Assembly: GCA_035574315.1 (NCBI GenBank)
Contig: DATLYW010000019.1
Coordinates: forward strand, 38,939-102,938
Direction of reading: 5' to 3'
DNA length: 64,000 nucleotides
Source: Candidatus Zixiibacteriota bacterium
GTDB taxonomy: Bacteria > Desulfobacterota > Binatia > UBA9968
Shown: piece by piece, positions 16,701 through 24,756 of the stretch
How positions within the stretch are numbered: position 1 is the first letter of the stretch
Layout: the number at the start of each line of letters is the position of its first letter
Made by a program: the position numbers and the translations under genes
Notes under the pieces: model-generated
Told to the model about the DNA's origin: nothing
Database searches by the model: none
Seen by the model: the letters and a program-made list of their open reading frames with translations, nothing else

Positions 16701-16970
16701 TCAGTCGGAGACTTTCGGCAGGAAGCGCCTCATCACGCTCGGCACGAGAAAGATCTGGTCGTTGCTCGCGGGGATGAACGTCCTCCCGGTTCTCAAGCAC
16801 AGCGCCTTGTGGCGCTCCACGGCGGCCAGCTGAGGGGGACGCGATTTCCCCTGGTAGGCGATTTCCACGCTTTGTTTCTGCGGCGGTCCATCGTCCAGAT
16901 GGATGCGGATGCGCATCGGATGCTCGCCGCCGCATTCTTTGCACGCCACGTAGATCTCGTATTGAGGCAT
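16701..16970 (-). CDS. Small zinc-ribbon-like hypothetical protein
   Basis: 89 residues from the ATG at 16970 (an ATG three codons upstream is also possible). The N-terminus MPQYEIYVACKECGGEHPMRI has a CxxCG pair that could hold half a zinc knuckle, and a later Cys lies in HKALCLRTGRTF. The balanced composition with an orderly C-terminus (DQIFLVPSVMRRFLPKVSD) looks coding. No family recognised; isolated gene. Confidence 0.6.
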   Translation of the reverse strand: MPQYEIYVACKECGGEHPMRIRIHLDDGPPQKQSVEIAYQGKSRPPQLAAVERHKALCLRTGRTFIPASNDQIFLVPSVMRRFLPKVSD

Positions 16971-17052
16971 GGCCGTCAACTCCCGCCGGCAAAATTTTCC
17001 ACCGTCGGGTATCCCGACTTCTCGAACACCCGGCGCCCGATGCCGGGGTCCC

Positions 17053-17309
17053 TCATGTTTGCTTCGACCGCGCGATGCACTCGACGATTTTCCTCGCGGC
17101 GTCGGGGCGGCAGCGCTCGGCGACTCGCAAGACCTGCTGGCACCCTGGCCTCGTCACAAAAAACCGAACCAGCTCCCCTTCACCCCCCTCCCCTTGCCTT
17201 CCGGGACTCTGGCCCCGTTGATGAGCGTCGAATAAAGCGGGGACTCCGGAGTCACGGAGCGCAGCAGAGCGGCGTATTGCGTTCCGGATAACTCCACGAG
17301 GATTCTCAT
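17053..17309 (-). pseudogene. Small hypothetical gene, frameshifted in a G-rich run
   Basis: Two partial frames join into one plausible protein of about 85 residues. From the ATG at 17309 one frame reads MRILVELSGTQYAALLRSV and on to LINGARVPEGKG; the other, ending at 17053, reads GELVRFFVTRPGCQQVLRVA and ends CIARSKQT. The switch falls in a run of G residues (AAGGGGAGGGGGG on the minus strand); one extra G there restores one continuous frame. It is either a sequencing or assembly indel or a recent frameshift mutation. Function unknown. Confidence 0.45.
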
Positions 17310-17452
17310 CGCGGCCGTAACCTAGTGCAAGCCGCGACATAAATCAAGAAAAAAGACGGCGCGGAGAAGAGAGCGGCCGACTATCGGCCTCGCTCAGGCA
17401 TTCTGTCTGAAAAACTGAACCTTGTCGCCGACATGCCTTGCAGGCTTGTGGA

Positions 17453-17771
17453 TCAGCGCAGCCAAGCCTGCCGAGTGTAAACTTTCTCCACGAGCTCGCG
17501 GACGTTCGGGTTCAGCGACACCAACCGGGTAGCGGTCTTGCGCGCCGGCGCGAGCAGCTGCGGACCCGGAGGTTTTCCCCGCTCCCCTCGCCCCGGAGAC
17601 CTGAAAGCTCAAGAGCGACGCGATCCGCGCAGCGATCTGGTCCGCGGGATCGTTGTCGCAGAAAAGGCACAGGTGGTCGCCGGCGCGCAGGTTTTGAATC
17701 TCGCCGATCTCGGAGCCCGGTGGCTTCTCTCCGCGCACGGCGAGACCTGCCGCAGCCCTCCCGTATGTCAC
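17453..17771 (-). pseudogene. Possible second frameshifted small gene (MEDS-like start)
   Basis: A GTG at 17771 opens a frame containing IQNLRAGDHLCLFCDNDPAD, which resembles the start of MEDS (DcmR-type sensory) domains (GDHLC motif). Near 17585 coding appearance shifts to another frame that ends PNVRELVEKVYTRQAWLR and TGA at 17453-17455. The shift lies in a G-rich stretch, as in the neighbouring disrupted gene. The joined product would be about 105 residues. The MEDS resemblance rests on a short motif only. Confidence 0.35.
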
Positions 17772-17791
17772 CGCCGGCCTGCTCGAACCCC

Positions 17792-18061
17792 TCATTCTGC
17801 CCCGCTTGAAGCCGGGTAAACCGCTGCGCTGCCGGCGATCTGCCGATCGATCCACCTTCTCGCTTCTCGCAGGATATAATCGCGGGCCAGCTCAGCGGTG
17901 GTGAACCGACCGGCCGGCCCCTCGACGAGCTGTACGCGTCTTCCGGGTCGGCCAGGCGGACGTATGACTCCTGCAATGCCGCTCCAGTGCTCGGAGCAAC
18001 CTTCCTTGTTCACCGCCCAGGAGATGACGTGTCCCCGATACCACTCCTCATCCTTCGGCAT
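17792..18061 (-). CDS. Small hypothetical protein
   Basis: 89 residues from the ATG at 18061, chosen because the upstream extension is low-complexity. Sequence: MPKDEEWYRGHVISWAVNKE, then HWSGIAGVIRPPG, then FTTAELARDYILREARRWID. The aromatic N-terminal half looks like a small beta domain and the C-terminal half a helix; the whole reads like a complete small soluble protein. No family name can be assigned. Confidence 0.55.
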   Translation of the reverse strand: MPKDEEWYRGHVISWAVNKEGCSEHWSGIAGVIRPPGRPGRRVQLVEGPAGRFTTAELARDYILREARRWIDRQIAGSAAVYPASSGAE

Positions 18062-18402
18062 CAATCGATCCTTCCAGGAGCGGATTCCCGGCTCCCATAG
18101 CGCCCGGCGGAGTAAGGGGGGCTTACGTCGAATCCGCCCTGAAGCACCGGGCTGCCCGACTTTCGCAGGGGGTTTCTGAACCACGCGATTCTTCTCATCG
18201 ACGCGCCGCTGATAAGACGCAAATTTCATACCCAAAAACGCTTTGAATTTTAAATTGCTTTCTCTCTCTCCCAAGGCGTGCGGAAGTCGGCGATCCACAG
18301 ACAGTGGGTAAAATCCGACAACGACAGTGGTTCGACCTGTATGGTTTTGGCGACCAGGCTGGCTCGTTGGCCGTCGCGCGAAGTTTCCAGGACGGTTCCG
18401 GG
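18062..18402. other. Intergenic region without a supported gene
   Basis: 341 bp between two minus-strand genes. Frames present are rich in Arg/Pro/Ser and look like non-coding reading of G+C-rich DNA. A short A+T-richer patch around 18225-18260 may belong to a promoter for the small gene ending at 17792, but no clear hexamers are seen. Confidence 0.45.
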
Positions 18403-18795
18403 CTAGGGACGCAGAGAGGGAAGAATCGTGCGGTAGAATTCGCGGTCGCCGTCGAAGGTCCCGTCCAGAAGGTTGATCTCCCCGACCGTGAGCCAGCGAG
18501 CGTCACCCACCTCCGCTGCGTTGAGCGCCAACTCACCAGCGACATACTCGGCGATCCACCAGTGGAGCTTGAAGGTTCCCCGTGTCGAGACGTTTTCCCA
18601 AACCTTGCGCACGGGCCGCACGGTCAAGCCCACCTCCTCCATCGCCTCCCGGGCCACCGCATCCGCCTGGCTCTCTCCGGGTTCTACCTCGCCGCTGACC
18701 GGCGCCCAGTATCCTCCGCCCCGGATCCCCGGCGCCCTCTGGATGAGAAGCACTTTCTCCCCTTTCATTATGACGGCAACGACGGCGTCGAGCAT
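18403..18795 (-). CDS. Nudix hydrolase, MutT-like
   Basis: 130 residues, a minimal Nudix domain. The Nudix box is GEVEPGESQADAVAREAMEE followed by VGL, matching G-x5-E-x7-REUxEExGU. LLIQRAPGIRGGGYWAPVSG supplies the preceding strand. It hydrolyses a nucleoside-diphosphate derivative; the substrate is not predictable. It is monocistronic, with a tRNA-Arg gene upstream on the same strand. Confidence 0.9.
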   Translation of the reverse strand: MLDAVVAVIMKGEKVLLIQRAPGIRGGGYWAPVSGEVEPGESQADAVAREAMEEVGLTVRPVRKVWENVSTRGTFKLHWWIAEYVAGELALNAAEVGDARWLTVGEINLLDGTFDGDREFYRTILPSLRP

Positions 18796-18910
18796 GGCTT
18801 TTCCGGCGTGCCCGAGCGAGGCCGGTGTCGATTTTCGCGACCACCGCCCGACGGTGCTTTTTCGCGCATCGCAAAACCGGGAATGGCGGGTGCCCAGCTT
18901 GGAGGGGCTA

Positions 18911-18984
18911 TGCCCCCGGCGCGATTCGAACGCACGGCCCCAGGATTAGGAATCCTGTGCTCTATCCACCTGAGCTACGGGGGC
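18911..18984 (-). tRNA. tRNA-Arg (anticodon CCT)
   Basis: The minus strand folds into a standard cloverleaf: 7-bp acceptor stem GCCCCCG/CGGGGGC with discriminator A, D-arm GCTCAGGTGGATAGAGC, anticodon loop ATTCCTAAT giving CCT, and T-loop GTTCGAATC. CCA is not encoded. It reads AGG codons. Confidence 0.95.
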
Positions 18985-18998
18985 ACAGGCAAGTTGAT

Positions 18999-19027
18999 TT
19001 TTTAGCAGCGCCGACGCTCGTTTGCAA
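18999..19027 (-). promoter_or_regulatory. Probable promoter of tRNA-Arg
   Basis: On the minus strand TTGCAA (19027-19022) and TAAAAA (19004-18999) are separated by exactly 17 bp, about 14 bp upstream of the tRNA 5' end. The spacing is ideal for the housekeeping sigma factor; hexamers are inferred by eye. Confidence 0.5.
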
Positions 19028-19036
19028 CAGAACCGC

Positions 19037-19678
19037 TCAGGGAGCAGCGCCGCCTTCTCCTCCCTCGTTCTCTCCCCGTTCCCCTGACGGCGCGCCGGAG
19101 GGCCTCCACATGTACCACGTCGGCGCGCCGATCAGGACCTCTTTGCGCCGTACCGTAAAGCCGAACTTCTCGTAGAAGCCGACGTTTTCCTCGCGGTCGG
19201 TCTCCAGATAGCCCGGGAAATTGCCGTGTTCCAGGCGCTCCAGGTAGCATTTCATCAAAGCCGATCCGATGCCGCGGCCTTGTTTTTCCGGTGCGACGCC
19301 GATCGGCCCGAGATGAACGTGCGGCTCGTCCGGGTCGAGCCGGCACCAGCGGGCGAACCACTGGATGATCTTCGGCACGGAATCTCCCAGAGGCCTGAGC
19401 AGGCTCGCCGCCATCGACGGGATCTCCTCGGGAGGCGGAAGGCAATGCGGCGAGTACGTGAAGTGGACGTAACCGCAGATCCCCTCTTCGTCGCGCGCCA
19501 CAAACGCGTCCCCGCGGAACATATGGCGCAAGCCGATGCGAAAGAAGAGCCGATTCTGATCGAGCCGTCCTTCTCCGAACGCCGAACGATGAAGCGGATT
19601 GGTCACGAAAGCCTCGGCGAGAACCGAGACGCACTGCTCCAGATCGCCCGACGAATATCTTTTCACGACGATCGCCAT
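19037..19678 (-). CDS. GNAT family N-acetyltransferase
   Basis: 213 residues. The acetyl-CoA binding motif A is LGPIGVAPEKQGRGIGSALM (V-x-P-x-x-Q-G-x-G-I/L-G), followed by YLETDREENVGFYEKFGF, the usual last strands of a GNAT domain. The N-terminus VVKRYSSGDLEQCVSVLAEAF is also typical. The C-terminal tail after TWYMWRPSG is low-complexity (Gly/Glu) and probably disordered. The substrate amine is unknown. Confidence 0.9.
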   Translation of the reverse strand: MAIVVKRYSSGDLEQCVSVLAEAFVTNPLHRSAFGEGRLDQNRLFFRIGLRHMFRGDAFVARDEEGICGYVHFTYSPHCLPPPEEIPSMAASLLRPLGDSVPKIIQWFARWCRLDPDEPHVHLGPIGVAPEKQGRGIGSALMKCYLERLEHGNFPGYLETDREENVGFYEKFGFTVRRKEVLIGAPTWYMWRPSGAPSGERGENEGGEGGAAP

Positions 19679-19804
19679 CTCGCCATCCGGGCCGCGCGAA
19701 GGCCGCGTCCCGCGTACCCCTCCTGGGCCCGCGACGCACCCTGACCAGCCTTCCGGGAAATCCCGTCCTGCCGATAGCTTATCACTCCGGTTCGTCCTTG
19801 CCGC

Positions 19805-20542
19805 CTACCACGCGCCGCCACAGTCCTTTGAGGGTACCAGTGCGCGCCCGGTCGGCGCGATCCGGCCACCTTCGAGCCCGACCCGCAGCTCGACGTAGAA
19901 CTTGGCGAGCGACTTGAACGTCGCCCTGAGAAGCTCGTCGCGCCCTTCGGTCCTCCCGCGGCACACGTGGCGGTGGCAACCGATTGCAACGACGTGAACC
20001 GGCACCAGCAGCTGCATCTTCGAAAGGTCGTCGAGACCGAGAGTCTTTCGTTGCGCCTCGAGCTGCATGCCGGCCGCCCGCACGTCATGCCGACCCCCCG
20101 CATATTCGTCGTAACGCATCCTGATCAACTTTTTCCAATCGCGCACGTGGACGCTTTCCACTCCCACACTTTTCAAGTAGGCCGCGTGCGCCTCGGGAAC
20201 CGCCCCCTTGAGGGTCCCGAGAAATCCGCTGAGCTCCGCCGTGACTTCCAGGTCGGGTGTCTCCAGCAACAACACTACAAGCACGATGAACGACACCACC
20301 AGCTCGTTGAAGATCCTGTCCTGCTCTGTCGGCGCGAGCCGCTCGAGGTCCGCCGGGCCGCGGAACTCCCGACTGGAAAACAGCTCGAAGGCCGAACCGG
20401 CTGCGGCGCGAACCAGGTTCGCCGCGGCGGCCTCGGCCATCCGCTCGAAGGATTCGAATTGCCGGTTTTTCTTCACGTTCGATCGCTGCGCGATTCCGGC
20501 GCAGGCGGCCGTCGGCACTCTCGCGCTCACCCTTCCCTCCAC
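19805..20542 (-). CDS. Hypothetical protein, mainly helical
   Basis: Up to 245 residues; the start is uncertain because Met35 (ERMAEAAAANLVRAAAG) is also a good candidate. A hydrophobic segment LVVSFIVLVVLLLET around residues 80-94 may be a buried or membrane helix. Later stretches (WKKLIRMRYDEYAGGRHDVR, LSKMQLLVPVHVVAIGCHRH) look genuinely coding. The composition is similar to neighbours. No family recognised. Confidence 0.5.
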   Translation of the reverse strand: MEGRVSARVPTAACAGIAQRSNVKKNRQFESFERMAEAAAANLVRAAAGSAFELFSSREFRGPADLERLAPTEQDRIFNELVVSFIVLVVLLLETPDLEVTAELSGFLGTLKGAVPEAHAAYLKSVGVESVHVRDWKKLIRMRYDEYAGGRHDVRAAGMQLEAQRKTLGLDDLSKMQLLVPVHVVAIGCHRHVCRGRTEGRDELLRATFKSLAKFYVELRVGLEGGRIAPTGRALVPSKDCGGAW

Positions 20543-20766
20543 AACAACCGCCCAGGGAATCGGCGCCGGCGCGACGCGCCGGAGTTTTCCCTTGACGGAG
20601 CACGCGTTCCTGCCCTATTTTTACGCCCGATCGTCGACGCCATGGCAACCGAGAACGATCGCGATGGCGACATCGCAACTTCAAGGCGTTTAACCGGGTC
20701 TCGCCGTCGTCACTATCGACCCATATCACCGAAACAACCGTCCTGCCAACCCGGAAGGAGAATTCC

Positions 20767-21774
20767 ATGAGCGAACGCCGATGTTTTTCTTTCGCCTGGA
20801 GCGCGATCGTTTTCACCACCGTCCTTGCCTGTGCCGCCGCCGCCCGCGCGGCCGCGCCGTTGCAGAAGGTCGTTTTCGTTTTCGCGGGATTCAACGAGCG
20901 GAGCGGATTTCTGTTCACGGCGAAGGACATGAGGTTTTTCGACGAGCAGGGAATCGACGCTCAGATCGTGCAGGTCCGGAGCGGCCAGGTCGCCGTTTCG
21001 GCGCTGGCGGCCAACGAAGCGCAGTTCTACAGCGTCTCCGCCACAGGCGCCAGCCTGGGGGCGATGGCCGGCGGCCTCGATCTGAACTTCATCGCCGGAA
21101 TCGTCAACAAGCTGGACGGCGACGTCGTGGTCGCGCCCAGGATCGCCTCGCCGTCCGACCTCAAGGGAAAGACCCTCGGGGTGCAGAGCATCGGAGGGGG
21201 CGTCTGGACCTTCACGATGCTCGCCCTCGATCACTGGGGACTGACGCCCGACCGCGACAAAATCCAGTTCCGGGTCGTCGGCGACCAGGCGGTACTGGCG
21301 CAGGCGCTGATCACCGGGAGCATCGACGGGTGCTATCTCGGCTATACCTTCAGCAAGGTCGCTCAGCGTCAAGGCTTCCGCGTCCTGCAGGACCTGGCGA
21401 AGGTGGACATTCCCTACCAGGGCATTGGCATCGTCGCCCGCAAGAGCTACATCGAGCAGTCACCCGACACTGCGGCTCGGGCGCTCCGCGCAATCGCCAA
21501 GTCGGTCGCCTTTTTTCTCGACCCCGCGAACAAGCCGCGCGTCGTGGAGATCCTGATGAAATGGCTGCGGTTGGCGCGGGTGGACGATGCGGTGGCCGGC
21601 TATGACGCCATGCAGTCGCTCTACAGCCGACGAATCTTCCCGACCGTCGACGGCATCCGAAACACCGTGCGGATTCTCGGACGGATCGACCCGAAGTTCA
21701 GCAGGCTCAAGGCCGAGAATCTCGTCGACGAGCGAATCGTCCGCCGGCTCGAGGCAGAGGGGCTGTTCAGGTAG
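20767..21774 (+). CDS. NMT1/TauA-type ABC transporter substrate-binding protein
   Basis: 335 residues with a good site GGAGAATTCC before the ATG. A signal peptide (SAIVFTTVLACAAAARAAA) precedes a type 2 periplasmic binding fold: VVFVFAGFNERSGFLFTAKD, FFDEQGIDAQIVQVRSG, and the family segment DLKGKTLGVQSIGGGVWTF. It should bind a small organic anion in the periplasm. No permease or ATPase gene is nearby. It closely resembles the 31197-32222 protein (shared GVQSIGGG motif), suggesting a common subfamily. Confidence 0.88.
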   Translation: MSERRCFSFAWSAIVFTTVLACAAAARAAAPLQKVVFVFAGFNERSGFLFTAKDMRFFDEQGIDAQIVQVRSGQVAVSALAANEAQFYSVSATGASLGAMAGGLDLNFIAGIVNKLDGDVVVAPRIASPSDLKGKTLGVQSIGGGVWTFTMLALDHWGLTPDRDKIQFRVVGDQAVLAQALITGSIDGCYLGYTFSKVAQRQGFRVLQDLAKVDIPYQGIGIVARKSYIEQSPDTAARALRAIAKSVAFFLDPANKPRVVEILMKWLRLARVDDAVAGYDAMQSLYSRRIFPTVDGIRNTVRILGRIDPKFSRLKAENLVDERIVRRLEAEGLFR

Positions 21775-21801
21775 CAGAACCGTTCGGACGTATTCGTCCG
21801 T

Positions 21802-22266
21802 CTACGCGCTTTCCGGGTCCTTTTTCGACATCGCCGCGCGCAGCTCCTCGGTTAGCGCATCGGCCAGCTCGGGACGGCCGTGGAAGGCGGCGGGCGTATT
21901 TTGAAACGCCGCAACGCGCCAGCGGCCGTTGAACTTCGCCGCGACCATCGTCTGGATCGCATTCAGAGCCGGATTGAGATCCGACTGTCCCGGGGGCACC
22001 ATGCCCGCCACCGCGCGAACCAGCGCCACCTCCGACGAGAGGAACCGTACCCCGCGGACTTTCCCGACGTAAGCGGGAGTTGCGTGGTGCGCGAAAATCC
22101 CCCCGACCTCGGCGGCGATTCGTTCCGGGCCGTCGTGCGACGAGCCGTCGAACCCCACGATGTGCCCGTCTTCCGCGAAGAGCGCCGCCATTTCGGGGGC
22201 ATTGCGTCGGTTCCAGGTGTCCAGTAGCGCATGATAGAGCCCGATCACGTTCCTTTCTTCGCTCAC
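21802..22266 (-). CDS. SgcJ/EcaC-type NTF2-like protein
   Basis: 154 residues from a GTG at 22266, preceded by the strong site GGAGAGGAGGAGAAC. The longer upstream frame is a hydrolase remnant in another register. The cone-shaped alpha+beta NTF2 fold is indicated by VIGLYHALLDTWNRRNAPEM and LFAEDGHIVGFDGSSHDGPE, with a C-terminal strand FNGRWRVAAFQNTP. Members are small-molecule binding or steroid-isomerase-like proteins of uncertain reaction. Convergent with the preceding binding protein. Confidence 0.85.
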   Translation of the reverse strand: MSEERNVIGLYHALLDTWNRRNAPEMAALFAEDGHIVGFDGSSHDGPERIAAEVGGIFAHHATPAYVGKVRGVRFLSSEVALVRAVAGMVPPGQSDLNPALNAIQTMVAAKFNGRWRVAAFQNTPAAFHGRPELADALTEELRAAMSKKDPESA

Positions 22267-22334
22267 GTTCTCCTCCTCTCCGTGCCGGACCGGCGCCCGC
22301 GCCCAGCGCAGGGCTTCAATGCCCCCGCCTGCGC

Positions 22335-22532
22335 CCCGCAACATTCGGCGGCGAACCGGGCCAGCTCCCGATTGAAGCGCTTTGGGGCCTCCGAGAGCTG
22401 CATGTGACCTGCTCCGTCGTAAAACGACGCGCGGGATGAAAGGCTGTGGAGCCCCGGGCGGCACAGCGCAGAAGAAACGGGACGCCAGGGAATCGAGGCA
22501 AGCCAGCCGCTGGTCGGTCCGCACCGGACCAA
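22335..22532 (-). pseudogene. Remnant of an alpha/beta hydrolase C-terminus
   Basis: One frame contains ASFYDGAGHMQLSEAPKRFN and then RELARFAAE, the typical last strand, catalytic His (GAGHM) and C-terminal helix of alpha/beta hydrolases. Sequence before it is out of register and no nucleophile elbow or start is found, so only a decayed fragment remains. It lies just upstream of, and in the same direction as, the NTF2-like gene. The rest of the roughly 300-bp gap up to 22566 holds nothing I can support. Confidence 0.35.
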
Positions 22533-22566
22533 AGCTCGGTACGTCTACGTGGGCGGCGCCGAGCCT

Positions 22567-22902
22567 TCACTCCGCGATCGCATGCAGGAACTGGAAATAC
22601 GGCAAACTGAACAGCACGGTGGAATTGTTGGCTACGGTCGCCAGAGCCATGCTGCGACAAGCGAGGTTCACGTCGCCCGTAATCCGGATGCAGGCGGCGT
22701 CGGGCGAATCGACGAATCTGAGCTTGACGCCGGAGAGACGGCCGCTATCCTTGATCGCGTAGCGCCAAACGACGAGGGTCTTCCCTTTCGGCGGTGCGCC
22801 GAGCGGCGGGATGACGAAGAAGGTGACCTGGGTGTAAACGAGGAAGACGAACGCGGCCACCAGCGCAGGAAACAAGAGTCGTTTAGCCGTTTGTCCTTTC
22901 AC
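22567..22902 (-). CDS. Small membrane-anchored hypothetical protein
   Basis: 111 residues. N-terminal helix RLLFPALVAAFVFLVYTQVTFFVIPP acts as a signal anchor; the rest (TLVVWRYAIKDSGRLSGVKL, FVDSPDAACIRITGDVNLAC) is predicted extracytoplasmic with two cysteines that could form a disulphide. The composition is convincingly protein-like. No family recognised. Divergent from the lipoprotein gene at 23121. Confidence 0.65.
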   Translation of the reverse strand: MKGQTAKRLLFPALVAAFVFLVYTQVTFFVIPPLGAPPKGKTLVVWRYAIKDSGRLSGVKLRFVDSPDAACIRITGDVNLACRSMALATVANNSTVLFSLPYFQFLHAIAE

Positions 22903-23120
22903 GGTCGCTGCCCGCCTGTCAAGGCAAGCGCTATTTTAGAGCCTCTCGACGATCCTGTAAACCCGCATGAGGCCCCGGTATGCTCACGGGGAAGACCTCC
23001 TCCTTCCCCGCACCGAAAAAGGCCAAAGAACGGCGGCGGCCTTCCTGGCCCGTTATTTCCGCGTTTGGCTCTGTGCCGGACTTTTCCGATTGCACCATTC
23101 TTTGGTATGCTTGCGCTGTC

Positions 23121-23408
23121 GTGCGGTTCACATCACGGGGCTCTCCGGTCCTTTTCTCCGTCGCGGCCCTTACGCTCGCCGGTTGCACCGCCTCGGACCC
23201 GCTTTCGATCACCCTCTACCACCCGGAAACGAAGATAACCCGCCGCTGCGCCGCGCGCGCGGCCAGCCCGCGTGACGTTCCGGTATTGGCCGGCGCCGTC
23301 GAGGCCTGCGCGCGGCAGCTCGAGGCCAGGGGTTTTCAACGGCTGGACTCTCCGCTCGAAGAGGGGTCGGAAGCCCAGGGATCGGCGGCTCGCCCTACCA
23401 TCAGGTAA
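23121..23408 (+). CDS. Small lipoprotein, unknown function
   Basis: 95 residues from a GTG at 23121, chosen because it places a lipoprotein signal (SPVLFSVAALTLAGC, lipobox LAGC) directly at the N-terminus; a longer frame from 22980 would bury it. The mature part, with LYHPETKITRRCAARAAS and AVEACARQLEARGFQRLD, contains two Cys and resembles small envelope lipoproteins with a single helix. It is followed by the tRNA-Lys promoter. Confidence 0.6.
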   Translation: MRFTSRGSPVLFSVAALTLAGCTASDPLSITLYHPETKITRRCAARAASPRDVPVLAGAVEACARQLEARGFQRLDSPLEEGSEAQGSAARPTIR

Positions 23409-23442
23409 AGGCTTTTCTGAGGCGCCCGCGCTGGCCGGTTGA

Positions 23443-23471
23443 TTGACTTGTGCGGGTATTCCCGTTATGAA
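23443..23471 (+). promoter_or_regulatory. Promoter of the tRNA-Lys/tRNA-Glu pair
   Basis: TTGACT (23443-23448) and TATGAA (23466-23471) are separated by exactly 17 bp, and the -10 ends 23 bp before the tRNA-Lys 5' end. This is the clearest sigma-70 promoter in the window and probably drives both tRNAs. Confidence 0.7.
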
Positions 23472-23494
23472 AAGGAAATTCTCAGCCTGCCAGC

Positions 23495-23570
23495 GAGCCG
23501 TTAGCTCAGGCGGTAGAGCATCTGCCTTTTAAGCAGAGGGTCGCTGGTTCGAATCCAGCACGGCTCACCA
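23495..23570 (+). tRNA. tRNA-Lys (anticodon TTT)
   Basis: Acceptor stem GAGCCGT/ACGGCTC, D-arm GCTCAGGCGGTAGAGC, anticodon stem-loop CTGCCTTTTAAGCAG with TTT, T-arm CTGGTTCGAATCCAG, and encoded CCA. 76 nt, standard cloverleaf. Three bases separate it from tRNA-Glu. Confidence 0.97.
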
Positions 23571-23573
23571 GAA

Positions 23574-23651
23574 GTCCCCGTCGTCTAGCCTGGCCCAGGA
23601 CACCGGCCTTTCACGCCGGCAACACGGGTTCAAATCCCGTCGGGGACGCCA
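23574..23651 (+). tRNA. tRNA-Glu (anticodon TTC)
   Basis: Acceptor stem GTCCCCG/CGGGGAC, anticodon stem-loop CCGGCCTTTCACGCCGG with TTC, T-arm CGGGTTCAAATCCCG and encoded CCA. 78 nt. Co-transcribed with the preceding tRNA-Lys. Confidence 0.97.
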
Positions 23652-23808
23652 AGCCTTTTCGTGAAAAACGGACGCTTCCGGATCCGGCTTCGCCGCTCGA
23701 TCTCGGCGGACCCGCAGCCTTGCGGCGAAGGGACCTCCCTTCGGATGCGGCGAGGCGTGGGCCTTTTTTCGCGCTGGAGCGACCGACCGTTTTTTCAGGA
23801 GCGGAAGG

Positions 23809-24687
23809 TTATTTTCGCGACTTCGGCCCGAAGGGTTCGGGCTGAAACGGTCCGTCACGTTCTTGCAGAAAGGCTTTCAACCCGCCGGACTTTTTGACTT
23901 CCTCGAGCCGCTTGTTGAACTCCTCGCGCTTGCTCAACCGGGCCATCGCCGCCAGCTCGGCGTTCAGCATCCACGCCTTCCGAAGCCCCATCATCTCCAG
24001 ACCCTGGGTAGCGATGTGGAGATTGATCTTGACGGTTTCCGGCGGCACGAGCGCGATACGCTCGACGAGCTTGAAACAAACTTCCATGAGCTCGCTCTTG
24101 GGCACGACCTGGTTCACGAGCCCGATCCGCAGCGCCTCCTGGGCGTCGACGTGATCGCCGGTGAGCGAATAACGGAGCGCGTTCTTGAAGCCCGCGAGCG
24201 CTACCCAGATGAAATCCGTACCGGCGCCGTGCCTGACCTGCGGCTGCCCGAAGACCGCGTCATCGGCCGCGATGGTGATATGACAGGTCAGAGCCAGCCA
24301 GGACGCCGACCCCAGACACCAGCCGCTCACCGCGCCGATGATCGGCTTGGGATACTGCCAGCGGTAGAGCTGCCGCCCCAGGATGTCTCTGCGATCCGCA
24401 TCGCGGAATCTGTTGTAGACGGTGTTGAGGGAGCTGCCGACCGGGATGCCGTAGGGCCAGGCTGTCTCGGGATCTTCGCCGCTGATGTCCTCGCCGGCCG
24501 AGAAATTTCCTCCGGAACCGGCAATCACGACGGCCCTGATTTCCGGGTCCGTTTCCGCCTCGGCCAGGGCGTGGTCGAGCTCTTCCATCATCTCCTCGGT
24601 GATCGCGTTGAGCGCTCCGGGACGATTGAGGGTGATGAGCACCCCTTTCCGCTGCTTCTCGTAGAGAATGGTCTTGTAATCCGTCAT
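23809..24687 (-). CDS. Enoyl-CoA hydratase/isomerase family protein, paralogue A
   Basis: 292 residues of the crotonase fold: LITLNRPGALNAITEEMMEE, oxyanion-hole segments SGGNFSAGEDISGEDP and GAVSGWCLGSASW, then AADDAVFGQPQVRHG. In classical crotonase two glutamates act (GGGCE and PE positions); here the first is replaced (CLGSASW) and the second is Gln (GQPQV), so hydration of a simple enoyl-CoA is doubtful. Paralogue B lies directly upstream, 69 bp away. The shared C-terminus RDGPFQPEPFGP shows recent duplication. Confidence 0.9.
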   Translation of the reverse strand: MTDYKTILYEKQRKGVLITLNRPGALNAITEEMMEELDHALAEAETDPEIRAVVIAGSGGNFSAGEDISGEDPETAWPYGIPVGSSLNTVYNRFRDADRRDILGRQLYRWQYPKPIIGAVSGWCLGSASWLALTCHITIAADDAVFGQPQVRHGAGTDFIWVALAGFKNALRYSLTGDHVDAQEALRIGLVNQVVPKSELMEVCFKLVERIALVPPETVKINLHIATQGLEMMGLRKAWMLNAELAAMARLSKREEFNKRLEEVKKSGGLKAFLQERDGPFQPEPFGPKSRK

Positions 24688-24756
24688 CTCGGCTCCTCGG
24701 CTCGACGGTAAATTTCCCGCGCGAAAAACGCTGTCGACCTTCAGGGCCTACCCGCC

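Noticed and set aside
23565..23858. 97-codon minus-strand frame across the tRNA-Glu gene
   Set aside because: Its RPRRDLNPCCRRERPVSW segment is the well-known false translation of tRNA sequence.
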